Shown here: one piece after another, positions 28,026 through 36,431 of the stretch | How positions within the stretch are numbered: the first letter of the stretch is position 1 | Layout: each line of letters opens with the position of its first letter | Assembly (NCBI GenBank): GCA_029269125.1 | Contig: JARHXX010000018.1 | Span: forward strand, 1-64,000 | DNA length: 64,000 nt | Direction: 5' to 3' | From: Kiritimatiellaeota bacterium B1221 | Lineage (GTDB): Bacteria > Verrucomicrobiota > Kiritimatiellia > SS1-B-03-39 > UBA6053 | The notes under the pieces: generated by a model | The model's database searches: none | What the model saw: only the letters and a program-made list of their open reading frames with translations | Told to the model about the DNA's origin: nothing | Made by a program: the position numbers and the translations under genes

Positions 28026-28214
28026 ATGGACCAAATATTTTTCATGGTTTATCAGACTCTGGACATTCTTTCTGAATGGACCGGACTCAGCTATAACGAA
28101 ATCAATATTATTGTTTATTACGTGCTGACGCGTTTTGTAAAGGGGAAGATTGCCGAAGAGTGGCTCTCCTCTGAACTCATGGGGGAGTTGCTGTTGAAGT
28201 CTCTGGGGAAATGA
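28026..28214 (+). CDS. Small conserved membrane protein
   Basis: A 62-residue protein starting MDQIFFMVYQTLDILSEW with the motif LSYNEINIIVYYVL in a hydrophobic helix. I recall small proteins with the Gly-x-Ser-Tyr-Asn-Glu-Ile-Asn-Ile pattern in Bacteroidetes and PVC bacteria, of unknown function. An upstream in-frame start at 27954 would add 24 residues without family-like features. It ends 3 bp before the convergent hrpB stop. Confidence 0.6.
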   Translation: MDQIFFMVYQTLDILSEWTGLSYNEINIIVYYVLTRFVKGKIAEEWLSSELMGELLLKSLGK

Positions 28215-28216
28215 TC

Positions 28217-30730
28217 CTAGACTTTTTCCGGCCAGTCGTGTTTGGGATAGCGGCCTTTGAGATCTTTGCGGACCATGGGGTATCCATTTTTCCAAAAGCT
28301 GGCGAGGTCGTCAGTGAGGGCGGCGGGGCGGCGGTTGGGGGCAAGCAATTCCACTTTGCAGGCGACGGTGCCTCCTCCCACTCTGGGGCTTTCGTTCATG
28401 CCGAAAAAATCCTGAAGTTTTGAGGCGACCACAGGTGCCGATCCGGTTTCGTAGCGCACCCGCGCATCCCGTCCATTGGGAAGTTTGATGCGGGTGGGGC
28501 AGTGTTCCTTGACCAGTTTCCGTTGCATGGGATTTAACCAGTTCTCCACCTGGGCGCGGACGTCGAGATTTTTGACGTCTTTGCGGGTTCTGCATCCGCA
28601 AAGCATATGTTCCAATAGCAGCTGCCGGTCCTCCTCTCCCAATGCGGGCAGGCCCCAGTCCGGTTGCCATTCCGCCAGACAATTCAGGCGGGTAATCCAG
28701 GCGTCGACCTCGTCATCCCAACCGGGAAGGGGCACTTTTCCGGCGGTGACCGCTTCCATGAGCAGGCGTCCGGCATCGTCGTCACCGACTTCATGGCTAA
28801 GTTTACTTTCGAGAATCAACGCTCCCAACTGTTTTCGGGATTCGCAAAGTACCCGCTTGGCCTGTTCGTCGTAGCGGAGGTCCCTGCGTTCCTCAAACTG
28901 ATCCGGCCACAATTCGCCGAGCCAATGTTCTTCCACCCGGGTGAGGCCGGTGAGGAAGGGGGTTTTGGCGCGCTCGGGGTCCCGGATTTCTGCCGCCACC
29001 ATTAAATCGGCCTCTTCACAAATGCTGTCTTTATCAATTTCCGCCACCCGGCCATCCATCAAATCGCAGCGGCGGGTATGGGGGCGGCGTAAAGCCAGGT
29101 GATCGGCAAAGGCCACCGCCAGACATTTCCGTAATTCGGTGGCAGCATCGGCCACCGGGCGGGCGGAACTGCCCTTCCGCAGAAAGAGTTTGGCATTTTG
29201 AAAAGCCTGCCGGGCAGTGAGGGCGTGGATGCCCAGTTCCTGACATTGATTGCGGTCAAAGCGGACCGCGGCCGCCCATTCGCAGGCCTGCAGTTGCATG
29301 AGCAGATCCGAAGCGCCGTCACCGGAAAATAAATCCAGTTGCTGTTGACGGGCGGAGGAAGAAATTTTGCGGAGCAGAAGGGGGCGTCCCTGGAGCAGGG
29401 CGGCAATCAGGGCGGCGGATTCGGCGACCCCCCGGGATTCGGCCTCCAGCATCAGCCGGCCAATGCGCGGGTGGGCGGGGTAGTCCAACAGCTGTCGGCC
29501 CAATGGGGTGAGATCACCTTTGCGGTCGAGGGCGCCCAATTGAAAAAGAAATTTTTCGGTGGTGTCCAGAACGCTTGCTTCCGGGGGATCGGGCAGGGCG
29601 AGGGTTGACCAGTCCTTGACACCCAGGGCGCGAAAGGTCAGCACCGATTCGGCCAGATCCACCCGGTGAATTTCAGGAGTTTCGCGGACGGGGCGGGTGC
29701 GGTTTCCGGCTTCGGTCCACAGGCGCACACAGATACCGGGGGCAGTCCGGCCGGCCCGGCCGGCACGTTGATCGGCGGAGGCGCGGGAGATGTTTTCGAC
29801 ATTCAGTTGATCGACCCCGCGGACCGGATCGAAGCGGGCGATCCGGGCCAGACCGCTGTCGATCACCCCGGTGACGCCGTCAATGGTGAGAGAGGTTTCG
29901 GCAATGTTGGTGGAGACAATGATGCGGCGTTGAGAGGCGGGGGCCACCGCCATATCCTGTTGATCGGGAGATAGGGATCCGTGTAATGGCAGGCAAAGGG
30001 AGGCTTTCCCCACCGGGCTCCGTTTGAGGGCATCGAGGGTTCGGTCAATCTCGAATCCCCCGGGCATAAAGATCAGAATGTCTCCGTCGGTTCTTTCAGC
30101 GAGGCGGTTTGCGGCATCGGCGGCCGACTGCCAGATATCCACCCGGTTGGCCCGGGGGTCACGGTCCAGATAATGGATGTCCACGGGGAAACTGCGTCCT
30201 TCGGAACTCAGCAGTTGCGCATCCGGGAGGAAGGCCTGCAGGGGTTCGGTGTCCAGGGTGGCGGACATCAGAATGATTTTTAAATCCGGTCGGCCGTTGG
30301 CCTGTAAATGCAGGGCATGGGCGAGGGAAAGGTCTCCGTACAGGTGGCGTTCGTGAAATTCGTCGAAGAGGAGGCATCCCACATGATCCAGTTGAGGGCG
30401 GTTCAGCCATTCCCGCAGCAGGATGCCTTCGGTGACGTAGCGGATACGGGTGTCGGGTCCGACCTTGCGGTCGAGACGCACCTGATAGCCGACTTCGCCC
30501 CCCAGGGAGGCTTTGCGTTCGCCTGCAACCCGTTTGGCCAACATGCGGGCGGCCAAGCGGCGGGGCTGCATGACTGCGATTTCTTTGCCGGGTTCCATGG
30601 TCCCCATATCCAAAACCATTTGGGGCACCTGGGTGGATTTTCCCGATCCGGTGGGAGCCTGCAGAATGATGCGATTGCCCTGGGTGAAGGCATCGGTCAG
30701 TTGAGATTGAATATCGTATATGGGAAGCAT
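28217..30730 (-). CDS. hrpB: ATP-dependent helicase HrpB
   Basis: An 837-residue DEAH-box superfamily 2 helicase. Motifs in order: APTGSGKSTQVP (Walker A), LLFDEFHERHLYG (DEFH box), MSATLDTEPLQ (motif III), TNIAETSLTIDGV, then ADQRAGRAGRTAPG (motif VI). The HrpB-type C-terminal region follows (WPDQFEERRDLRYDEQAKRVL; HCPTRIKLPNGRDARVRYE). The ATG at 30730 (MLPIYDIQ) matches family starts; an upstream TTG extension of 55 residues is Ser/Thr-rich and not family-like. Cellular role in bacteria is not well defined. Confidence 0.93.
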   Translation of the reverse strand: MLPIYDIQSQLTDAFTQGNRIILQAPTGSGKSTQVPQMVLDMGTMEPGKEIAVMQPRRLAARMLAKRVAGERKASLGGEVGYQVRLDRKVGPDTRIRYVTEGILLREWLNRPQLDHVGCLLFDEFHERHLYGDLSLAHALHLQANGRPDLKIILMSATLDTEPLQAFLPDAQLLSSEGRSFPVDIHYLDRDPRANRVDIWQSAADAANRLAERTDGDILIFMPGGFEIDRTLDALKRSPVGKASLCLPLHGSLSPDQQDMAVAPASQRRIIVSTNIAETSLTIDGVTGVIDSGLARIARFDPVRGVDQLNVENISRASADQRAGRAGRTAPGICVRLWTEAGNRTRPVRETPEIHRVDLAESVLTFRALGVKDWSTLALPDPPEASVLDTTEKFLFQLGALDRKGDLTPLGRQLLDYPAHPRIGRLMLEAESRGVAESAALIAALLQGRPLLLRKISSSARQQQLDLFSGDGASDLLMQLQACEWAAAVRFDRNQCQELGIHALTARQAFQNAKLFLRKGSSARPVADAATELRKCLAVAFADHLALRRPHTRRCDLMDGRVAEIDKDSICEEADLMVAAEIRDPERAKTPFLTGLTRVEEHWLGELWPDQFEERRDLRYDEQAKRVLCESRKQLGALILESKLSHEVGDDDAGRLLMEAVTAGKVPLPGWDDEVDAWITRLNCLAEWQPDWGLPALGEEDRQLLLEHMLCGCRTRKDVKNLDVRAQVENWLNPMQRKLVKEHCPTRIKLPNGRDARVRYETGSAPVVASKLQDFFGMNESPRVGGGTVACKVELLAPNRRPAALTDDLASFWKNGYPMVRKDLKGRYPKHDWPEKV

Positions 30731-30925
30731 TGGGGGGGAGGTCGGATGTCGGAAATCGGAGGTCGAAAATGTATTCTTAATCGAAATCAAAACTGAAATC
30801 GATATCGTAATCGACCTCCTTAAAGTTTTGAAAGATGTCGTTTTATCTTTTCCAGTTGTACTGTAGAGTGAGAGAGTTGAATTTGTCTTATTCAAACACC
30901 TTACGAATCCTGATCCCCTCTGCTT

Positions 30926-31321
30926 ATGAAAAAATCACTTCCCGCTCACATTGCCGCCGGATTGCTTGGCCTCGCATTTATCGCCTTTGGACTTATGGTG
31001 CTGTTGGGGCTTGGCCCCGCAGCGGAAGCACCACCGGAGGGAAGTTACCCCGCACTCTTTATGGGGGCTTTTGCGCCATCGGGATATTTGACTTTCGTAA
31101 AAGTGTTGGAGGTCGTCGGCGGGATATTGGTGATTCTTCCATTCACCCGAAATTTTGGATTGTTGGTGCTTGGCCCGATCTTAGTCAATATTGTTGCCTA
31201 CCATTGTTTCATTATGGGGGGAGCAGGGTTGTTTTCTCCGGTGATTCTTATTCTGTGGGGCTTGGCGTTTTTTGTTCTTTGGAGTGAACGGAAAGCCTTT
31301 GCCGGGTTGATCGGGAAATAG
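30926..31321 (+). CDS. DoxX-like four-helix membrane protein
   Basis: A 131-residue inner-membrane protein with four hydrophobic helices (AAGLLGLAFIAFGLMVLLG; FVKVLEVVGGILVILP; LVLGPILVNIVAYHCF; PVILILWGLAFFVLWS). The conserved FVKVLEVVGGI and NIVAYHCFI patterns are those of DoxX/DoxD-like proteins. Function unknown. It stands alone, divergent from hrpB. Confidence 0.8.
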   Translation: MKKSLPAHIAAGLLGLAFIAFGLMVLLGLGPAAEAPPEGSYPALFMGAFAPSGYLTFVKVLEVVGGILVILPFTRNFGLLVLGPILVNIVAYHCFIMGGAGLFSPVILILWGLAFFVLWSERKAFAGLIGK

Positions 31322-31454
31322 AGAGAGGAGTGATGAATCATTAATGATCGCGGGTTGATATTGATATCGATTATTGGGCAGAAGTGAATTGAAACTTTAA
31401 AAGAGAACGGACTGCCCGCACTCCTCCGGAGCGCACTTATTTTTTTGATACATA

Positions 31455-31520
31455 TTCCCAGGGCTGCGGTCGTGCCTCCCTGACCCTGGGCTACGATGCG
31501 GTTCCCCCTCCGGGGGATGG
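31455..31520. repeat. Palindromic interspersed repeat
   Basis: TCCCAGGGCTGCGG and CTGACCCTGGGCTACG form an inverted pair (CCCAGGG/CCCTGGG), followed by a CCCCC-TCC-GGGGG hairpin. The sequence resembles a repeat family I recall from planctomycete and verrucomicrobial intergenic regions. It lies in the 245-bp gap between the DoxX-like and DUF2264 genes, in which I see no gene. Confidence 0.5.
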
Positions 31521-31566
31521 TGGATGAAGGATGGGGTACGAAATAGCCCTGGTTTCTTATATAGGA

Positions 31567-33468
31567 TCACAGGTGCAAAGAGATCCGCTGACCTTGGGTT
31601 TTGAGTTCGATCATTCCGGGTCGAGGGTCAAGGATTTCGATGGGGGCATTCGGAAAGTGTGCGTCGGGTTGGGGCAATGCGTGGTGATAGAGGATGATGG
31701 CCTCCTGTTTTTTGATGGGGCCGATTTCCATTTCGATCCAAGCGGCATTGCCACCGAAGAGGTGGGCGTGCCGGGTGTCGGCATTGGCATCCAGGGTTTT
31801 GATTTTAACCGGACCTTTGCGTCCTTGGAGAAGTTGAAGGACATTGCTCATGCTGGAAGTGCGCAGGATCATGCCATCCGGGCTTTCTGTAGACGTGAGG
31901 GCTGTATCGGGAAGTCGCTGTAGTCCTGATCCGCCCCAGCACAGATATAAATCTGTTTCACCGCTGTGGCTGAGCACAAAAACTTCGCCTGCATCCAAGG
32001 CGATCACATCCAGGATAACAGGTCCGCGCGGGGTAGGGAAAATGCTCCGGGCATTTCTTTCATTCAGGGAATGGGAGAGGGCTTCCGGCAGTTCCTGCCA
32101 GCATTTCTCATCCTGCCAGCGGATTTGAAAACGGTTGGCGGTGGGATTGCTTTCCGGATCGAGTGCGTAGCCGATATCCGTATCGTAAACCCGTCCATAA
32201 TACTTGGCGGGAATCTGCCAACCCGGCCAGTCCGGGCGGGGAGTCCGGGTGGGATAGAGTTTTACGTTGCCGGCTGCGGGCCGGCTGAGGAGCCATTGGG
32301 GACCCGAGAGTGGGTGGACCGTTTGGGTTTCGGGAGTGGGGGGTGCCGGCTCGGTCCAAAACGCGTGGTCTTCGGGCAGGAGCAGGTGTGCAAAGGAGGT
32401 GAGCGCCCAATTGCAGGAGGCAGGGGAAAGGTAGGGTTCGGTGAGGGCGGGATTTACCTGGTGGTATCCGCTTTCCATGCGGCCGTTTGCATCGAAACAG
32501 CCGTGACTGTGGTGGTAGTGGAAATTTGCCGAAAGGATGCGACGGGCATCGGCGGGGGCTTCCGGCCAAAAGTCATCTTCGAGCAGGACGGCCCAGGGGA
32601 TGGGATCCATGGCACCGAAGCGATAGGAGAGGGAGCGTCCGTAGGGGACCGCCGCCCCATCGTGGGCAAACATCAGTCGATAATCCCTGAAAAACTGCCG
32701 GGAAATTCCGCGGATGCGATCTCCCAGTCGATCCCGCCAGGGTTTATGGAAATAGATCAGGTTCAGCAGATAATACTGAAAGCCCCAGGCATTGTAGTAA
32801 TCGTAGGAGAGGGAGCTGCCATCCTGAAACCATCCGCCGCCGGAATAGAACGCCATAATTTGGTCCAGCAATTGTTCAGCATGTGCGGTGTCATAAGCAA
32901 ATCCGTATCGGTCCAGCAGGGGAATGGCCTGGAGGTGAAAGAGGTAGTGGTTGTTGTGGTGGCTGGGACGGTTGAGCCCTTCCGCCAACCAGCTCAAAAC
33001 GTTTTCCTGTTCCATGGATGTCAGGGGATCAAACAACTGTTCCGGAGCGGTCAACAGGGCGAGGGGGATATAGGCGCCGGTTTGGCGTCCGGGGGGGACG
33101 GGTCCGAAATGGTCGGGATGTCCGGGAGTACAGCCATGGATGAGCCGCTGGCGGAAGAGTTCTCCCAGATCGCCCGCCTGTGGATGCATCAGTATTTCTC
33201 CGGATCCTTTGAGGTAATGGGCGAGGCCCACGATGACCCGTTCCCAGGCTTCGGTGGTGTAAAAAGACGCATCGGAGGTTCCGGGCTGATTCGGGTCGGT
33301 AGCGATTTGCCAGGTGCGCGAGCTTTCCCAGCTGGGAGGAGGGATGAATTTGCCACTGTCCGGATCCAGGTCCTGCGCGAAGCCCTGCAGACATTCTTTT
33401 AAAAAGGCCAGATGCTGCGGGCGCTTCCAGTCGGAGGCCCGGGAGGGAAACGGGGAGGAGGGTGTCAT
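31567..33468 (-). CDS. DUF2264-domain protein, probable carbohydrate-active
   Basis: A 633-residue protein. The first 400 residues form a helical toroid-type DUF2264 domain: FYTTEAWERVIVGLAHYL, NRPSHHNNHYLFHLQAIPLLDRYG, SGGGWFQDGSSLSYDYYNAWGFQYYLL and FDANGRMESGYHQVNPAL. The C-terminal 230 residues are beta-rich. No signal peptide, so probably cytosolic. DUF2264 proteins accompany polysaccharide-use genes and some are polysaccharide-lyase-like; activity here is inferred from the family. The ATG at 33468 (MTPSSPFPS) is preferred over a longer in-frame start at 33489. Confidence 0.8.
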   Translation of the reverse strand: MTPSSPFPSRASDWKRPQHLAFLKECLQGFAQDLDPDSGKFIPPPSWESSRTWQIATDPNQPGTSDASFYTTEAWERVIVGLAHYLKGSGEILMHPQAGDLGELFRQRLIHGCTPGHPDHFGPVPPGRQTGAYIPLALLTAPEQLFDPLTSMEQENVLSWLAEGLNRPSHHNNHYLFHLQAIPLLDRYGFAYDTAHAEQLLDQIMAFYSGGGWFQDGSSLSYDYYNAWGFQYYLLNLIYFHKPWRDRLGDRIRGISRQFFRDYRLMFAHDGAAVPYGRSLSYRFGAMDPIPWAVLLEDDFWPEAPADARRILSANFHYHHSHGCFDANGRMESGYHQVNPALTEPYLSPASCNWALTSFAHLLLPEDHAFWTEPAPPTPETQTVHPLSGPQWLLSRPAAGNVKLYPTRTPRPDWPGWQIPAKYYGRVYDTDIGYALDPESNPTANRFQIRWQDEKCWQELPEALSHSLNERNARSIFPTPRGPVILDVIALDAGEVFVLSHSGETDLYLCWGGSGLQRLPDTALTSTESPDGMILRTSSMSNVLQLLQGRKGPVKIKTLDANADTRHAHLFGGNAAWIEMEIGPIKKQEAIILYHHALPQPDAHFPNAPIEILDPRPGMIELKTQGQRISLHL

Positions 33469-33594
33469 GATGGGGAAAGGTAACCGCAAGTGAAATCAAT
33501 TTTCAACGGTGAAAAGCTGGATTGTGAAGCGCACAGATGCGGGGCAGCCGGGTTTTGTTTGGACATCTTTGATGTGAAGGAACATTCTTTTGAA

Positions 33595-33747
33595 ATGAAA
33601 ATTTCTAAGCTGCTGGTGTTCACAACCCTTTGTTTCGGTTTGCGGAGTCCCGGGGCTTTGATCGTTTCCTATAATCTGGATGGACCGGGTACGGACGTGG
33701 TGCAGTCGGGGTTCACAAGCCCCCCGGGGTCCGAAACCGGGATTTGA
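33595..33747 (+). pseudogene. N-terminal fragment of an exported surface protein
   Basis: Fifty codons with a signal peptide (KISKLLVFTTLCFGLRSPGA) followed by IVSYNLDGPG, a start typical of PEP-CTERM-type surface proteins, then a stop at 33745-33747. A Shine-Dalgarno-like GAAGGA precedes the ATG. No PEP-CTERM tail follows; the downstream DNA encodes an unrelated dehydrogenase fragment. This is therefore a truncated gene. Confidence 0.5.
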
Positions 33748-34091
33748 ACGAAGAGGTTTCATTTGCCCAAAAAGTGGTGTTGGCTTTACTGGGAGCGATG
33801 TTGCCGCCCCATGCGGACAATGAGCAGGCGGCGAAATTTTTAAGAACCCGGGGCGGGCAGGGGCATGCGAAAATTGAGTGGGTTGCAATACGCCCCGACG
33901 GATTAACGGATGCAGATACGGTTACCGCAAAAACCCTGCATCCCTCACCGGCGCGCAGTGCGGTATTTGATGCCGGCCAGCCTCACAGAATCCATGTGGC
34001 GGATTTTATGGCGTCGCTGATCGAAGATGACGATCTTTGGAAGAGATGGGTTCGCCGGAACGCGCTTTTAGCCCTCGCCGTCGTCGTATAA
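33744..34091 (+). pseudogene. C-terminal fragment of an NmrA-like SDR (NAD(P)-binding) protein
   Basis: About 115 codons read ALLGAMLPPHADNEQAAKFL, then EWVAIRPDGLTDADTV, AVFDAGQPHRIHVADFMASLIEDDDLWKRW. This matches the C-terminal half of atypical SDR proteins, including the RPDGL and H-x-ADF segments. The N-terminal Rossmann GxxGxxG part is absent. It abuts the surface-protein fragment and overlaps the 3' end of the convergent zinc-ribbon gene, so it is a decayed remnant. Confidence 0.6.
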
Positions 34092-34781
34092 ATAACGCCC
34101 GCAGAAGTTACAGACGGTCCATTTTTGTTGCGAGTGGGCGTCGTGGAGGGTTTGCGGGGTGAGGGTCATATGACAGCCTCCGCAACTTTTTTGGCGGATG
34201 GGCACGATGACCGCATTCTGATTTTTATTTAAAAGTTGCATGTAACGGGTGGTGATTTCCTTATCAATCTGGGCCACCAGTTCTTCGCGTCCTTCTTTGA
34301 CGTCCGCAAACGTACTGCGAATGACATTCAGCCGTTCTTCCAGTTCCTGGACTTCGGTAGCCACCTGGGCTTCGGCGGCTTTTTCAACTTCCAGGGCTTT
34401 GGCCCATTCGGCTTTCACTTCGTCCAGGCGGGTCATCTCCAGCAGTTCTCTATCTTCCAGTTCACCTATTTTCCCGCCTGCGGTGGCGATTTCTTTTTCG
34501 AAGGCTTTGTATTCTTCGTTGGTGCGGGCCTGCATTTGCTGGGTTTTATATTTGTTGATTTGCTCTTTGGCGGTTTCCACTTCCAGCTCAATTTGTTTGA
34601 TGGCGTTTTCACAGGCTTTGACCGCGTCGTGAGCGGCGGAGGCCTGGTCGCGGGCGGATTGGGCGTTTTTCCGGATTTGTTCCTGTCTTTCCGGCACATT
34701 TTGCGCCTCTTTCTTCAGTTGAATCAGGGTTAAATCGTTCTTTTGCAGTTTCAGCAGGGACTTAAGTTGGGGTGCGTTCAC
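34068..34781 (-). CDS. Zinc-ribbon coiled-coil protein (C4-type, CT398-like)
   Basis: A 237-residue cytosolic protein. Residues 1-180 are a long coiled coil (heptads such as LKSLLKLQKNDLTLIQLKKEAQ and IKQIELEVETAKEQINKYKT). The C-terminal zinc ribbon has CGGC and, 22 residues later, CNFCGR, a four-Cys site. Family members, including chlamydial CT398, have been linked to secretion or sigma-54 partners, but the general role is unsettled. Confidence 0.85.
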   Translation of the reverse strand: MNAPQLKSLLKLQKNDLTLIQLKKEAQNVPERQEQIRKNAQSARDQASAAHDAVKACENAIKQIELEVETAKEQINKYKTQQMQARTNEEYKAFEKEIATAGGKIGELEDRELLEMTRLDEVKAEWAKALEVEKAAEAQVATEVQELEERLNVIRSTFADVKEGREELVAQIDKEITTRYMQLLNKNQNAVIVPIRQKSCGGCHMTLTPQTLHDAHSQQKWTVCNFCGRYLYDDGEG

Positions 34782-34879
34782 GTGGATTCCTTTCCTGATT
34801 GATATTGCCAGTTCGCATTCGTCTTACTATGTCGAACTCCTCTTGGCAATGGCAACATCCCCCTATTGAGGGTACATTT

Positions 34880-35863
34880 ATGAAAAACACTGATTTGTTA
34901 AAACCGGCCTTGGCCGCAGTTTGGGAAGCTTCCCGCTGTTGTGAAGCCATCGCATCCGAATTACTGCAGTCCGATTCCCAGACGAAATCAGACCGTTCTC
35001 CGGTTACCATCGCGGATTATGCCAGTCAGGCATTGATTTTGCACCGTTTGAAAGCGATCACTCCTGATTTGGGGATTGTGGCGGAAGAAGGTGCGGAAGG
35101 TTTAAGAGAAGAACCGGAGCTGGTGGCCCGAATTGCCTCATTCACCAAACGGTTTTCTCCGGAAGTAAATGAAGAGACTCTGTTGGATCTGCTTGATTGC
35201 GGAAATCACGAAGGTGGAAAGGGTACATTTTGGACTTTGGACCCTATTGACGGGACCAAAGGCTTTTTACGCGGGGGGCAATATGCGGTGGCATTGGCAT
35301 TGGTTGAGAAAGGACAGCCTACTCTGGGCGTTTTGGGCTGCCCGCGCTATGAGTGGATTGAAGACGCGGCCGGCATCGTGTTCAGCGGCGGGGAAGGGAT
35401 CCCCGGAGAGTTTTGGACCAGTGAGAGCGCAGCGCCACGCAAACTTCGGAGTTGCTCTGAGATTCAGGTGGCTTCCGCCCGGCTTTGTGAATCGGTTGAA
35501 AGTGCACACACCGCACATGACTTATCGGCCAAAGTTATTAAAGATTTAGGCATTTCATCGGATATCCTGCGCATGGATTCGCAAGCCAAGTATGCGGCTG
35601 TGGCTGCGGGAAATGCGGCGTTGTATCTGCGCCTGCCGGTGAAAAAGGGCTACCGGGAAAAGATCTGGGATCATGCCGCCGGACTGGCGGTAATCGAAGC
35701 GGCTGGAGGACGGGTGACCGATCTGAATGGTAAAAAGCTGGATTTCAGTCAGGGGGAGACTTTGAAAAACAACCGCGGAGTGATCGCATCCAATGGCACC
35801 CTGCATCATCCCGCGTTGGCCGCTTTGCTGGTGCATACGCCTGAAGCGTCCCGCTGGGAGTAA
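34880..35863 (+). CDS. 3'(2'),5'-bisphosphate nucleotidase (HAL2-type inositol monophosphatase family)
   Basis: A 327-residue Mg-dependent phosphatase, probably dephosphorylating PAP or PAPS in sulfur metabolism. Motifs: SPVTIADYASQALI, IVAEEGAE, DPIDGTKGFLRGGQYAVALALV (metal-binding signature), and WDHAAGLAVIEAAGGRVTDLNG. The PIDGTKGFLRG form and overall length match the HAL2/MET22 branch rather than SuhB. The ATG at 34880 (MKNTDLLKP) is used; an earlier in-frame start would add 27 atypical residues. Confidence 0.9.
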   Translation: MKNTDLLKPALAAVWEASRCCEAIASELLQSDSQTKSDRSPVTIADYASQALILHRLKAITPDLGIVAEEGAEGLREEPELVARIASFTKRFSPEVNEETLLDLLDCGNHEGGKGTFWTLDPIDGTKGFLRGGQYAVALALVEKGQPTLGVLGCPRYEWIEDAAGIVFSGGEGIPGEFWTSESAAPRKLRSCSEIQVASARLCESVESAHTAHDLSAKVIKDLGISSDILRMDSQAKYAAVAAGNAALYLRLPVKKGYREKIWDHAAGLAVIEAAGGRVTDLNGKKLDFSQGETLKNNRGVIASNGTLHHPALAALLVHTPEASRWE

Positions 35864-35948
35864 TTCTATTTGTAATCCGTATCGATACTCCGCAAAAAAG
35901 AAACGCAGAGAGTATGATGGGGATGAGGCGTAAGGGACAGGGAGGAAC

Positions 35949-36431
35949 ATGAACTTCGACGAAATGTATATGCGGATGGCGATTCGCGAAGCACAGGCCG
36001 CGGCATCCGAAGGGGAAGTGCCGATCGGAGCAATGATTGTGCATCCGGAGCGGGGAGTGATTGGTAAAGCTTTTAATCAGGTGGAGAAGCTCCATGATGC
36101 CACCGCGCATGCGGAGATTTTGGCGATCACCCAGGCCTGTCAGGTGTTGGAGAATTGGCGCTTGGAAGGATGCGTGTTATACGTCACCAAAGAGCCCTGT
36201 CCCATGTGTGCCGGGGCCATTGTTTTTAGCCGCATTGCCAAAGTGGTTTGGGGTGTGTCCGATCCGGCGCGCGGGGGGGAAAGCGTTTTTCACATTTTGA
36301 ACTCCCCCTCACTGGTACACCGGGTTGAGTGTGTACCCGGGATGATGGAGGAGGTTTGTCGGGAAGATCTGGTGGGCTTTTTCAGAGAGCTTCGGGCCAA
36401 TCGACGCGAAAAATCTGATGGGGAGGGCTGA
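35949..36431 (+). CDS. tadA: tRNA-specific adenosine deaminase
   Basis: Converts adenosine-34 to inosine in tRNA-Arg(ACG), needed for decoding CGN codons. The zinc deaminase motifs are HAEI (ligand His and catalytic Glu) and PCPMCAGAIVFSRI (two Cys ligands). At 160 residues it is normal. The 3' end overlaps the convergent membrane protein gene by about 50 bp. Confidence 0.95.
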   Translation: MNFDEMYMRMAIREAQAAASEGEVPIGAMIVHPERGVIGKAFNQVEKLHDATAHAEILAITQACQVLENWRLEGCVLYVTKEPCPMCAGAIVFSRIAKVVWGVSDPARGGESVFHILNSPSLVHRVECVPGMMEEVCREDLVGFFRELRANRREKSDGEG

